Source: Nemertoderma westbladi
Taxonomy: Eukaryota; Xenacoelomorpha; Nemertodermatida; Nemertodermatidae
NCBI GenBank assembly: GCA_032718475.1
Contig: JAUCBJ010003596.1
Span: 1-49,821 of the forward strand
Direction: 5' to 3'
DNA length: 49,821 nt
A program made the translations under genes and the position numbers. The notes under the pieces are model-generated. The model was not told the DNA's origin, did no database searches, and saw nothing but the letters and a program-made list of their open reading frames with translations. Positions 22,433 to 32,125 of the stretch are shown piece by piece. Position 1 is the first letter of the stretch. Each line of letters opens with the position of its first letter.

Positions 22433-25390
22433 TTACGTTATGGAGTCCCTAGATATTTGTCGGATTAGGGAAGTGGTCGTAGGAAGAGTATCTTGCCTTC
22501 CATAGTTTCCGGACAGTTTTTGGTCTCTTTCCAGTAAACATAAACGACCAGCTGGGTGATTGGGTTGTCGTGTTACTTTCTCCGCTCCCTTGGCCTGTCT
22601 ACTCTCCGCCGTGGTAAGATGAGGAGGCCATTCATCTTCTTCTTTACTTAGGGAGTCGGGTCCACCTAACCAGCCGGGAGTATCTATCCGTTCTTGAGGA
22701 GTCGCTCCTCTGGAAGCGATGTCGGCTAGATTAATCATCTCGGGGCGATGTCTCCATTGATCTTCATTGGAGTTAATATCGTCATTATCTGAGGAGTATG
22801 GTGTTCCCTCAGTTAGTTCGTCCACATCACTGCTCTCCACTTCCCCCTTTACTTGGTATACCTGTTGTTGAGGTAATCTCTCTTTGAGAGTTCTACGGGA
22901 AGGGCCAGTGAAGTACCAACCTACTCTAGTTCTTACCGCATAGGTTTGTAGTGGCTGTGGTTGAGCAGGCCGTTTCTCTAATGGCTCGAGCGCCTCATGC
23001 GCGTTTTGGCCGATGAGTATTTGCACTCCATGATAATCGGTTTGGAATCGAGGTATCTCAAGATGTTGGATGCACTCGTCCTCGTCCCAATTATAAAGGT
23101 CTGCTTGGGTAGTAGCGAAGTTCTTTATAGCCACCATTTTTACTGACCTTATACTTTGTGCTCCTAATTTATCCTGGGGGGTGGACAACGCACCTACATA
23201 GTAATCTGCCGTTATGGTAGATTTCCAAACCTGCATAATTCCGGACATATTCAACTTAGTTTGGAATTTGGGTTGTCCAGCAAAGATATCTTCGGCTAGT
23301 TCTTGATCGATGAATGTTCCTGTGCTGCCGGAGTCAAGTAGGGCGTTCACTATGTAACTCTTGTTGGGACCATGAACTCGAACTTGCACTACAGGAAATT
23401 CTCTTATTCCTATGTTGGAAGTTGGAACTTTCCAAGATGGTTGTTTGTCAAAAGGAGTTGGAGTAAACTCGTCAGTGTCCTTTTCATCCGTAAGTGCTCG
23501 ATACACTGTGGTATTTATTAGGTAACAGGATTCGTTGGCATCGGAGAATTCGTCCGTATAGAATCCTTCCCACTCAGAACTTTGGTCAGTGTCGTTCACA
23601 TCACTGAATTGGACATGTGATTTGGGCTCACTTACCTGACTAGGGTTGTTTCGTTCGAATTCCGTGTGCAACAAGCTATGATGTTTCGCGCCGCACTTAG
23701 CACACCTTGCGTCAGAGTAACAGGTTCGCCGCTGGTGTCCGCGTCTGAGACAGTTATAACATAACCGTTTATCCCACAGGACTCCACGTCTATCTGCCAT
23801 GGATTTCTTTAGGAATTCTGCACACGCACTCAAACGGTGGGGCCCGTCGCACAGCGCACATTTTGGTTTGATGTTACTCACCTTAACTTGGTTAACGTTC
23901 TGCACTCTCGTTCTTTCTTCGGGCTTTCTTCCGTGAATTCTCTTAGGAGACGTAGGAGGAGTTGTTGTTACCTGTTCTCTCCTGTCACTGGTTCGAGACT
24001 TGTATTTACTTACGTCTTTATAGGTCTTGTTGTCATAGTAAGATCGTTCGGTGTCTTTCCCGCTGTCCTCTTCTTGAGAAGCTTGGCTTTCGCCGTCGTC
24101 AGTATAACACACTGGTATTATCCTTCTCCTAGAATCGGGTTTCTCACTTACCTTATTTTCCGATGTTTTCTCTCTGGCCTGCCTTATGAGTTGTAATTTT
24201 ACTTCACTATCTAAGAAAGACATGAGATCAGCCATGGTAGGACTTCGTCGTTGTTGTTCATTCATGTACAACACTTTCTTGTCCCAGCGCGTACATACTC
24301 CACCCTTTGGTAAAGTAGAGACTACGGCTCCAATAACCATGGAACTCTGATATTCATGCGACTTACCTAACCAGTCCAGTTGTCTACAGATCTCTTGAAT
24401 TTCATCGGAAAACTCTATAATCCCACTACTAAGGAAGTGTCGGGGGGCTACTAATTTTGTATACAAATACTTAGCTATGTTATCTTTGTTACCATACCTG
24501 ATATTTAATGTATCCCAAACTTGTCTTAATCCATCTGGATGTCCAATAAACTTTAACGCCATTAACTTGGGAGGTCCTTCCAAACACTTGATGAGGAATC
24601 TAAGTTTCTCTCCGTTAGATAGTACAGAGTTCTGTATGCTATCTTTGTAATATTCGTTGAAAGGTAACCATTTCATCTCATCTCCATTGAATTTGACGAT
24701 CTCTCCCACTTTGACCGCTTGGCGGGCTTCTGTTCTAGCCATCTGGCGCGTAAAGCTTTCTTGGGCCATCGTGTTATTTAATATCGAATTATCGGTATAT
24801 AAATTTCTCGGATCATTATCAGGTCTATAGGGAATATCATTAATAACAGGTCTATAATCACCCTTAATAGGGTTTGTTATAGGAGTTTCAACTTCACTAG
24901 CAGTATAGATGCGTGTAGGCTCCACACCTTGCGCATGTAATACTTCAGACCTAACAGGTTGACACAATGTTACAGGGGGTATTGGTATGCCCTTTTGTAT
25001 ATTGACTAATTTGTCGCGTTCTAGTGCGATACTTTGCTGCACTTCTTGCAACTCTGCTCTACCTTCCCTCACTGTTCCCTTAAGTTGGTGGACAGTCTCC
25101 TGCATCTGTCCTAGCAGGAGATTCATCCCCCGCCGTCCCTCTTCCACCCACTCAACCGCCGAAGCGGGAGTCGCCAACATAGTAGCGGGCTGACGCGGGA
25201 CGACGGGAGACAAATTATTGATTTCTCTCTCTGCTATCTGGACAGGGGTATTTGCATGGACTGTTCCACCGGGTACAGGCAGTGTAGTGCTGTGTAAAGG
25301 GAATTTAGAGTTAAGCTCTGGAAGTGCAGGGGTCTCTAGCACAGAAGTGACTTGGGGAACGACAGGCCTAATTATTTCAGGCTCATCAAC
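22433..25390 (-). CDS. BEL/Pao Gag C-terminal half with zinc knuckles and aspartic protease, fused to an RNase H tail
   Basis: About 985 element-derived codons (codon GTT next to the TATT/AATA target site, down to TAA at 22,433). Numbering below counts from the TTG seven codons earlier. A coiled region (about 90-140) precedes a DUF1759-like gag domain (about 236-400, starting FNGDEMKWLPFNEYY). Cys/His motifs follow: CALCDGPHRLSAC (518-530), CYNCLRRGHQRRTC (551-564, C-x2-C-x4-H-x4-C) and CAKCGAKHH. The DUF1758-like protease carries LLDSGSTGTFID (691-702) and GVQILIGQN. After TRVGWYFTGPSRR, where the RT should start, there is only an acidic linker. It is followed at residue 886 by WRHRPEMINLADIASRG, which in full elements lies after RNase H, and the frame ends before any integrase. 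So RT and most of RNase H were removed by an in-frame deletion. The first seven codons of the open frame belong to the inserted TIR element. Confidence 0.88.
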   Translation of the reverse strand, partial: VDEPEIIRPVVPQVTSVLETPALPELNSKFPLHSTTLPVPGGTVHANTPVQIAEREINNLSPVVPRQPATMLATPASAVEWVEEGRRGMNLLLGQMQETVHQLKGTVREGRAELQEVQQSIALERDKLVNIQKGIPIPPVTLCQPVRSEVLHAQGVEPTRIYTASEVETPITNPIKGDYRPVINDIPYRPDNDPRNLYTDNSILNNTMAQESFTRQMARTEARQAVKVGEIVKFNGDEMKWLPFNEYYKDSIQNSVLSNGEKLRFLIKCLEGPPKLMALKFIGHPDGLRQVWDTLNIRYGNKDNIAKYLYTKLVAPRHFLSSGIIEFSDEIQEICRQLDWLGKSHEYQSSMVIGAVVSTLPKGGVCTRWDKKVLYMNEQQRRSPTMADLMSFLDSEVKLQLIRQAREKTSENKVSEKPDSRRRIIPVCYTDDGESQASQEEDSGKDTERSYYDNKTYKDVSKYKSRTSDRREQVTTTPPTSPKRIHGRKPEERTRVQNVNQVKVSNIKPKCALCDGPHRLSACAEFLKKSMADRRGVLWDKRLCYNCLRRGHQRRTCYSDARCAKCGAKHHSLLHTEFERNNPSQVSEPKSHVQFSDVNDTDQSSEWEGFYTDEFSDANESCYLINTTVYRALTDEKDTDEFTPTPFDKQPSWKVPTSNIGIREFPVVQVRVHGPNKSYIVNALLDSGSTGTFIDQELAEDIFAGQPKFQTKLNMSGIMQVWKSTITADYYVGALSTPQDKLGAQSIRSVKMVAIKNFATTQADLYNWDEDECIQHLEIPRFQTDYHGVQILIGQNAHEALEPLEKRPAQPQPLQTYAVRTRVGWYFTGPSRRTLKERLPQQQVYQVKGEVESSDVDELTEGTPYSSDNDDINSNEDQWRHRPEMINLADIASRGATPQERIDTPGWLGGPDSLSKEEDEWPPHLTTAESRQAKGAEKVTRQPNHPAGRLCLLERDQKLSGNYGRQDTLPTTTSLIRQISRDSIT

Positions 25391-25868
25391 TATTCTGCCG
25401 TTGTTTGGCAATACACCCTATCCTAAAAAAACACATTTTGAGATATTAACCTAAACGCGTTTCCCCTAATTCAACATTGAAGACATTGTGAGAAATCGCT
25501 GATAATGGGTCCTAAGGGAACTTAACAGGCCAACTTAGATTTTTTTAATAGAATAGATGGTGAGAGATGACGTAAAAGGGATTAAAGTGATGAAATAAAA
25601 TTATAGGCTGTTTTGCCATTCAATGTGAGCTGATTTGATGGAGATAGGGTGTTTAACCAATGGTTCTGGTTTCAAAGAAACTAGTATAAAACAGTGATTT
25701 TTTGTTCTGCCAGCATGATTTGTAGAGCATTTTGTATCACGTATTATTAGTTTAGAGCTTGCTGGAGTTGGGGTGTATTGCCATGTCAACAAGAAGTCAA
25801 AATGATGAATGATGAGGTGACTAAAATTAATTCCTTCCCAAATAAATACAAAAAGTAAAGGTATTTAT

Positions 25869-26876
25869 TTAACCATCATCCCCAGTTCCAACCACATCTC
25901 CACCTTCCCCAGTTCCAACCACATCTCCACCTTCCCCCGTTCCAACCACATCTCTACCATCCCCAGTTCCAACAACAATTCCACCTTCCCCAGTTCCAAC
26001 AACCACTCCACCTTCCCCCGTTCCAACCACATCTCCACCTTCCCCAATTCCAACAACCATTCCACCTTCCCCAGTTCCAACCACATCTCCACCTTCCCCC
26101 GTTCCAACCACATCTCTACCATCCCCAGTTCCAACAACAATTCCACCTTCCCCAGTTCCAACAACCACTCCACCTTCCCCCGTTCCAACCACATCTCCAC
26201 CTTCCCCAGTTCCAACAACCATTCCACCTCCCCCAGTTCCAACCACATCTCCACCTTCCCCAGTTCCAACAACCATTCCACCTTCCCCAGTTCCAACAAC
26301 CATTCCACCTTCCCCAGTTCCAACAACCACTCCACCTTCCCCCGTTCCAACCACATCTCTACCATCCCCAGTTCCAACAACAATTCCACCTTCCCCAGTT
26401 CCAACAACCACTCCACCTTCCCCCGTTCCAACCACATCTCCACCTTCCCCAGTTCCAACAACCACTCCACCTTCCCCCGTTCCAACCACATCTCCTCCTT
26501 CCCCCATTCCAACAACCACTCCACCTTCCCCCGTTCCAACAACCATTCCACCTTCCCCAGTTCCAACAACAATTCCACCTTCCCCAGTTCCAACAACCAC
26601 TCCACCTTCCCCCGTTCCAACAACCATTCCACTTTCCCCAGTTCCAACAACCATTCCACCTCCCCCAGTTCCAACAACCATTCCACCTTCCCCAGTTCCA
26701 ACAAGAGCTCCATCTTCTTCACCTTCCGCTTCCCCAGTACCTAACACTACATCACCCATCCCAGGCCCGCGTCCAACTACTCCATCTGTCCCAGTTCCTA
26801 TTTCTCCTTCTGATGTAATAACAAATCTAAAAAACGTATCCAGATTCTCTTCCTCGTCATTATTGTCAAACTCCAT
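25869..26876 (-). CDS. Repeat-dominated open frame inside the TIR transposon (doubtful gene)
   Basis: A 335-residue frame starts MEFDNNDEEENLDTFFRFV. After an acidic, Gly-rich lead it consists of about 30 copies of a nine-residue Gly/Val unit (GTGEGGMVV and variants). The 27-bp unit is a multiple of three, so other frames also stay open. The opposite strand reads a Pro/Thr/Ser-rich repeat (PTTSPPSPV) that continues open past the array to a TAA at 26,883-26,885, resembling a mucin-like stalk. A second minus frame reads LELGKVEWL units. Nothing tells which, if any, is translated. The unique 5' end with a plausible ATG slightly favours the minus frame. It could be a captured host exon. Confidence 0.3.
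   Translation of the reverse strand: MEFDNNDEEENLDTFFRFVITSEGEIGTGTDGVVGRGPGMGDVVLGTGEAEGEEDGALVGTGEGGMVVGTGGGGMVVGTGESGMVVGTGEGGVVVGTGEGGIVVGTGEGGMVVGTGEGGVVVGMGEGGDVVGTGEGGVVVGTGEGGDVVGTGEGGVVVGTGEGGIVVGTGDGRDVVGTGEGGVVVGTGEGGMVVGTGEGGMVVGTGEGGDVVGTGGGGMVVGTGEGGDVVGTGEGGVVVGTGEGGIVVGTGDGRDVVGTGEGGDVVGTGEGGMVVGIGEGGDVVGTGEGGVVVGTGEGGIVVGTGDGRDVVGTGEGGDVVGTGEGGDVVGTGDDG
25880..26703. repeat. 27-bp minisatellite, about 30 copies, inside the TIR transposon
   Basis: Plus-strand unit built from CCAGTTCCAACAACCATTCC then ACCTTCC, with alternatives ACCACATCT and ACAACCACT at the variable part and CCCGTTCC for CCAGTTCC. Length differences are absent, so the nine-codon periodicity is preserved. Blocks of several units (for example 25,940-26,060 and 26,090-26,200) recur nearly verbatim, showing multi-unit duplication. 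Confidence 0.95.
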
Positions 26877-27403
26877 TTCCCCTTAAAACTTACAAGACTG
26901 TTAGTACATTGTTGGTTGTAATAAAGAGTAAATTCCTAACAAAAATCAATATAACTAGATAGGGTAAATTAATTAGCGCCAGGTCAAATTAAAATAACTA
27001 AAATTAATTTCCCGCCAGACAGAGTTACCTTTAAGTAGTGTAAATAAATATTAAATGACAAAGGATATTACTTCTGATTGGTCAATTCCTTAACTAATTG
27101 ATTGGCTTAAAAGTAAAGCGCAAGGCAAAAAACCCTAACTCAAGGATAGGGTTATTTGGTCGACAGAGATAACAAAGCAAAGCACCCTATATGGTCGAAT
27201 TTAGCTATGGGGGGTTTTGCCTCGAAGCTGTTGATTTAAGATGCTGCCATGGGGTGTTTTAAGATTGAAAAAGTCCGATTTCGTGAAAGGAACACCCCAC
27301 TTTTCTTAGTTTCATTGAAAAGAGCGTGTCAAGTTACCCCAATTGGTCAAATAAAATTTTTTTTGAAAATTTTGAGATAGGGTGTATTGCCAAACAACGG
27401 CAG

Positions 27404-28645
27404 TATTGTAGGTAGTCTTTTGACCTGAATGGTTTGGTCTGTAGGTTCTGTACTACCTAACTCTGTGCTAGCTAGTTGTCTTCTGACAGCTGGGGGCAAA
27501 TCAGGCAATTTGTGACGGTAAGATGTTTTTCTACGCCTGTTTAGACGAGATCTATTTCCTCCGCCTTCAGGATCGGTGGTCTCGCCTTCCTCCGAGGATG
27601 TGTATCCCTGGCGCTTGGGAGTAGCTTTTCTCATCATCTGCATTTGATTAGCAGTAAACTGTTTATTTATACTGTCTTGTGTCTCTTGCAGATTTTCCAA
27701 CTCCAGTTGGGTAGTCTGCTCAGCGGCTCTCCGTTCTGCTTCGGCCACTGCCCTTTCCGCCTTTGCTTCTGCCGCCGCTGCCTTTCTTTTTGCTTCTGCT
27801 TCTGCCGCTGCTGCCTTTCTTTCTGCTTCTACTTCTGCCGCCGCTGCCTTTTCTGCTTTTCTTTCTGCTTCTGCATCTGCCATAGCTGCCGCCTTTTGTT
27901 CCTCTATCCTTCTTTTCTTTATTTGTTCTTCTCGGACTCTAATGAGGCGGAGTTTTTCATCACATTCAGCTTGGTTTGCAGCTAACATTTCGGCATCGAT
28001 TGCGTCCAACACAAGCTTGGTTCCTTCACTATTAGGGGAAAGTCCAGACAGCCGTCTCCTCAACTCTTCGTCTCCTAGGAATCGCTGATAGTCGGACAAA
28101 TAAATGTCGATAGCGTCTCTAGTTCGCGGCTTCTCTGCTGATGTTAATTCGCTTTCCACTTCGCTTTCCACCTCGCTTTCCACTTCGCTTTCCACCTCAC
28201 TTTCCACTTCGCTTTCCACCTCACTTTCCACTTGAGAAGAAGTGGCGTCGATTGATTCCCCACAGGCTGGCCGCCCATCATAAACCGTATCCGCCATCTT
28301 CGCTCCGCGTTCTGGCGTCCGCTCAACAGTATCCGAACTACTGGAGCTATCGGACCGCTGAGAACCAGGTTCTTGGCTAGGAGGTTGCTGCTGTTTTATA
28401 GCTTCTTCTTGATCCCGCTTGACTTGGGCCCGAGTGCCTATGGCAGACCAACGGCGCTTCACTAACTTCGCAAATTGCGAAATCTTTTCTACCAACCTAG
28501 GTTCTGTCACAACCACTGCAGGGGTTGCTCTTCTTATAGTATGAGGGGTTTCAGACCTCGGTCTGGGATTCTCTACACTTTGATCTGAGAAACAGGCTGT
28601 TGTTTCTAGGAGACTATCTGACAGAGTTTGCCTTGTGTCAGCCAT
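27404..28645 (-). CDS. BEL/Pao Gag N-terminal half (interrupted by the TIR transposon)
   Basis: Starts MADTRQTLSDSLLETT at 28,645. 414 codons are element-derived, down to ATA at 27,404-27,406; the open frame then runs 18 codons into the TIR element before a stop. The sequence shows a Ser/Pro-rich N-terminus, an Asp/Ser-rich stretch, a (VESE)n array of 12-bp units (about 28,150-28,235), and a long charged Ala/Glu/Lys/Arg coiled coil (about residues 230-320, AEAERKAAAAEAEAKRKAAA type). A basic RRRKTSYRHK patch follows. The coiled coil probably serves particle multimerisation. With the insertion removed, the frame continues directly into the downstream zinc-knuckle and protease segment for a product of 1,399 residues. 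As it stands, this copy can only make a truncated N-terminal Gag. Confidence 0.82.
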
Positions 28646-30888
28646 GTTTGATTGTACAGTCGAATGCCTACTGCTATATTACAGTTAAAGCAAGTCTAGT
28701 AATTCAGTATCACTGTTAGCCTAATAATTAATTACCGATACTGCTACTCAGTGTAGCGTGATATATATATAATATATTAGAATACCGGTATGCTTATAAT
28801 ATATATATAAGTATTATTACAGACTAGATTTGTCACAGAGTACCGGTATATAATTTTAGCACAAATATATATAAATATATAATAGGCCTATCGTGAATAC
28901 CGGTATACAGCCTACACTTATAGTATATAAGTATAATTCTGGACTATAATTAATTACAGAGTACCGGTATGATTTCAGCACAAATTTATAGAAATAAATA
29001 TAATAAGCCTATGGTAAATACCGGTATGTCAATTATTTTAGAATAATTGAATTTCTGAATATTTTAGGGTTACTTGGTTACTTTAACTTACTTTATTACC
29101 GTTATTTAAGCAGCAGTCCAACTGATATTGAGACCTAGTTGTTGTATGGCAGGCCTACTATTTATAAATCGTTTGAGTTGATTTATAATATTTATATACC
29201 CGTTATATGGGTTTTTGTCAATATTTGAAATAATGTTATTATTTCTGGGGGGTCACTACACAGAAGCTGTGCGCTCTCAGTGGAGTGCTATTTATTGGAC
29301 ACTAAAACAGATAATTCTAATTTACCTAAGTTACTTAATACTACAAATTACTTACGATACGGGTGAGATTAAATCTCTAATTAAACACAACAAAAATATT
29401 ACGTACGAAATTTTTAGGGTAATTTTACAGGAAGTCTACAAACCAGCCTAACAAAGGGTTAGATTTCTGGCTATTACAAAGGACAGGGTACTACGGTATT
29501 TAAATAATAAGTAGTAGTAAATATATTGTACTGTCCAGATAGGAAAATACCACCGCCTGACGACCTATAACCGTATCGCTATAGGTACTACGTTATGTAT
29601 CACGGATTGTTCCTACCCGGAAGCTAATAGAGCTAACGAATGTGCCTATCAACCACTTTACAACACAAATATACTGCCTACACTAATTACTTCGGAAGGC
29701 ACTGTACTCTAAACCCTAAATTAGGTACAAGTACCGGTATAACAAATAATCAGTAGTTAAATATACTTGAACAGTTAAAAGAACCACGGCATCTGCTGGA
29801 GTGACCGAAGCACCAAGTCGTCAGTCTTTACCTACGCCAAGCAGCCCTGATGTAGTACCGGAGTTAGTTTAACTATAACGGTATGTATAACAAGCACAAT
29901 TACTGTAGGAATAAACTTGGGGACATGAATGTTGCGAATAATCGCATAAACTCTGAATAATAAATATTACGCTACCCGTACAGAATACTCAAACAAATAC
30001 AAACCAAAACGCTGGCAGACTACTATCAAGCCTAAACAAACTACAGTATGTGCAGATTCTGAAACTGTTAGTTAGTATGCGTTCTAACACGGTAGTACGA
30101 CTTACTCTTTAAGAGGGGATTGTCCTTACAGCATATGGCTGCCCCAACTTACTAACGGCACTTGATCAGACCAACTCTACACACGCAGCAATCCCTTCAG
30201 ACCTAAAAATAGCTAGACAACAATCCAGCCTACAAATATTTGAGTAATAACTAGTACGGTACCTGAACAGACCACACAAACAAACACAGGCTAAAACACT
30301 GGCAGACTACGATCAAGCCTAAATAAACTACAGTATATGCAGACTCTGAAACTGTTAGTTAGTATGCGTTCTAACACGGTAGTACGACTTATTCTTTAAG
30401 AGGGGATTGACCTTCAGCATATGGCTGCCCCAACTTACTAACGGCACTTTATCAGACAAACTCTACACACGCCGTAATCTCTCCAAACTCAACAACAGTC
30501 AGACAGCAGCTCAGCCTACAATTATCTGGACAATCTGAGCAGGGTCACACGCCTTCTGCTCAATATTAGCCTACTAGTAAATAAAACTGAAAGAAATAGA
30601 CCTAAGTAAAATCTCAATAAAAACCAGGCGTCCCCGATTTAATATCGAGACCTACCGGTATACAATAATCAAAATCGAATAATACTAAATGTACTTGTAC
30701 AGCAGTACCGGTACCGGTGATGACAGTTAGGCCTACTGACCTACAGAAGCACCGGTTCAGTTTTACCAGTCACTACGGTATTTTGTAACCTTATTGCCTA
30801 CTGCAATAAGATCGATAACTGTTACTGTTCGACAGAACAGTATTAAACTGTATTTAATGCTTACACTGCAATAGAAACTAACTGTTAC
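28646..30888. other. 5' leader of the LTR element with internal duplications
   Basis: 2.2 kb between the 5' LTR and the gag start codon, with no supported ORF. About 200 bp is duplicated directly: 30,001-30,190 and 30,278-30,485 share runs such as CTGTTAGTTAGTATGCGTTC and CATATGGCTGCCCCAACTTA. A second pair of about 75 bp at 28,845-28,912 and 28,960-29,028 carries ACCGGTAT at both edges. The palindrome ACCGGT recurs roughly ten times in the leader. Next to the LTR, AACTGTTACTGTTCG occurs at 30,818 and again across the LTR boundary at 30,880. The minus-strand sequence after the LTR starts GTAACAGTTAG, and no TGG, the usual start of a tRNA primer site, appears in the next 60 nt. Confidence 0.6.
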
Positions 30889-32125
30889 TGTTCGCGCTTT
30901 TGAAGACCTTTAGCAGTTTAACCTGCCAAAATTTATATGTCTTTTAGTTAATTAACACACCTTTAGCATACGACAATATTTTATGCTAATACGCAAAACA
31001 TTAGCCGAAGCCAGCCCATGCGCGATCATTCACCCGATGGATCTACACCCGGGAGGCTGAATTCGGATGCTTAGATTTTATTATTGCAGTGTAAGGTTGC
31101 AGTGTAAACCTATTGTATTATTCGATAGATCACTAATATGTAATTTCTGACAGATATTATTAACTTTCGGGAAATATTAACAGTTCCTTTAGGACGTGGC
31201 GCTCTATCTATTTAAACAGAGCTAGGACTTATACTAAACGCAACGATAAGGCTTATGATTAAAGTATAAGTCGCATTCTTTAGGAAATGCTTTGTTACCA
31301 GTCACATCACACTCACAATCATGCACACTATTCTGCCGACCGTCAGTATATTTGATCACACATAAAGAGAACAGCAATTGACTCAGGTAGTGTCTACTAA
31401 ATAACATTAGATTCAATACACACCACATTGATATAAATCGCAATTGTTATATATAGCCCGCCTCTCTAACCTGTAGTGTATCAAGAAAATTGGGAATTTT
31501 GGGTGATTTATCCGTATTCTCCAAAGAGCAATATTTCCATCAACAAATAGATACAATTAATAACTGACGGTAAATAACAGTACAAACAATATGATTAGTG
31601 CAGTTGAATTAAGTGAGGTAACACCGCCGCCGGTAACAGTTATACTTTCTATAATCTAAGCAGTTTTACTAGAGTTCTTCCCAAAAAGCCGGTGTTTCTG
31701 GCTTAGACAGCAATAACAACAAAGTATCAAGAAAAAACAGTAAGACTGAACACTCTCCTTATGATCGGCTGAAAAGCTACACGTCGACAGGAAAAATCGC
31801 TCTGATTGGCTCAAGCCAAACAAAGAACCGTACATCCAATGGCTGTTTCCATGTCAGCAACCAGCTGTTAGATGTCGTAATATGAATCATCACGGCTAAG
31901 CTGTGAAAGGTAATTAATGCATTACAGGTTTTTTGCCTTACCATGTCCGCCAAAACACGTATATAGCAGAATTACTTTTATGTCCGTTAAAACACCTGTA
32001 AAGGTACCTTGCGGGCGAGGGGAATATATATACAGTCAGAGAACCTTTTTTAGAGTATTCCAGCGCCTGGGGGAAACTGGATTGCGAAGCAAAGGGGCCA
32101 GTTATATCCCACAGAAGCTTTTACA
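30889..32125 (-). repeat. 5' LTR of the BEL/Pao element
   Basis: Direct copy of 18,207-19,443 with the same length of 1,237 bp, and the offset of 12,682 is constant over all landmarks I checked. The right flank is GAATC, the target duplication. About 27 codons of LTR sequence extend the interrupted LINE frame artificially. Confidence 0.95.
31448..31455 (-). promoter_or_regulatory. TATA box of the 5' LTR
   Basis: Minus-strand GGCGGGCTATATATAACA places a TATATATA directly behind a GC-rich hexamer, about 670 nt into the LTR and upstream of the AATAAA at 31,077-31,082. It is the best core-promoter candidate in the LTR. An alternative TATATATA lies about 95 nt from the LTR 5' end (near 32,024). 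Confidence 0.5.

Larger units (their letters stand above)
25395..27403. mobile_element. 2.0-kb TIR DNA transposon inserted in the gag ORF
   Basis: Perfect 28-bp terminal inverted repeats at 25,395-25,422 and 27,376-27,403 (outer end CTGCCGTTGTTTGG, inner end ACACCCTATC) are flanked by a perfect 4-bp duplication TATT (25,391-25,394 and 27,404-27,407). Removing the insert and one TATT copy makes the two gag halves continuous and in frame, which confirms the boundaries. Subterminal sequences contain further variants of the inner TIR motif (GATAGGGTG at 25,643, GGGGTGTATTGCCA at 25,770, CACCCTATA near 27,183, GGGGTGT near 27,251). No transposase is recognisable. The only long open frames are over the internal 27-bp array. 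Superfamily is unassigned; a 4-bp duplication is compatible with several. Confidence 0.92.
18207..32125 (-). mobile_element. BEL/Pao-type LTR retrotransposon, non-autonomous, 13.9 kb
   Basis: Two direct 1,237-bp LTRs (18,207-19,443 and 30,889-32,125) begin TG and end CA. They are flanked by a perfect 5-bp target duplication GAATC (18,202-18,206 and 32,126-32,130). The coding strand is minus, so the 5' LTR is the right one. The order is leader (30,888-28,646), gag N-terminal half (28,645-27,404), a 2.0-kb inserted TIR transposon, gag C-terminal half with zinc knuckles and protease (25,390-22,433), a 1.6-kb spacer, and extra 3' coding remnants (20,810-19,522). The BEL/Pao call rests on the DUF1759-like gag region, paired zinc knuckles, a DSGS protease and the RNase H tail sequence. 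No RT, RNase H catalytic core or integrase is present. Without the inner insert and its TSD copy the element is about 11.9 kb. Confidence 0.93.

Noticed and set aside
25865-26722. Second minus-strand frame of LELGKVEWL repeats
   Set aside because: Shadow of the 27-bp array in another frame, with no unique N-terminal sequence.
28141-28380. Plus-strand RFPLRFPPHF repeat frame and minus-strand KWKARWK frame
   Set aside because: Shadows of the (VESE)n 12-bp repeat in the gag ORF on the opposite strand or in another frame.
32050-32125. C-terminal 27 codons of the 550-codon LINE frame
   Set aside because: These lie in the LTR of the inserted element and are not LINE sequence; the true continuation is at 18,206-17,877.
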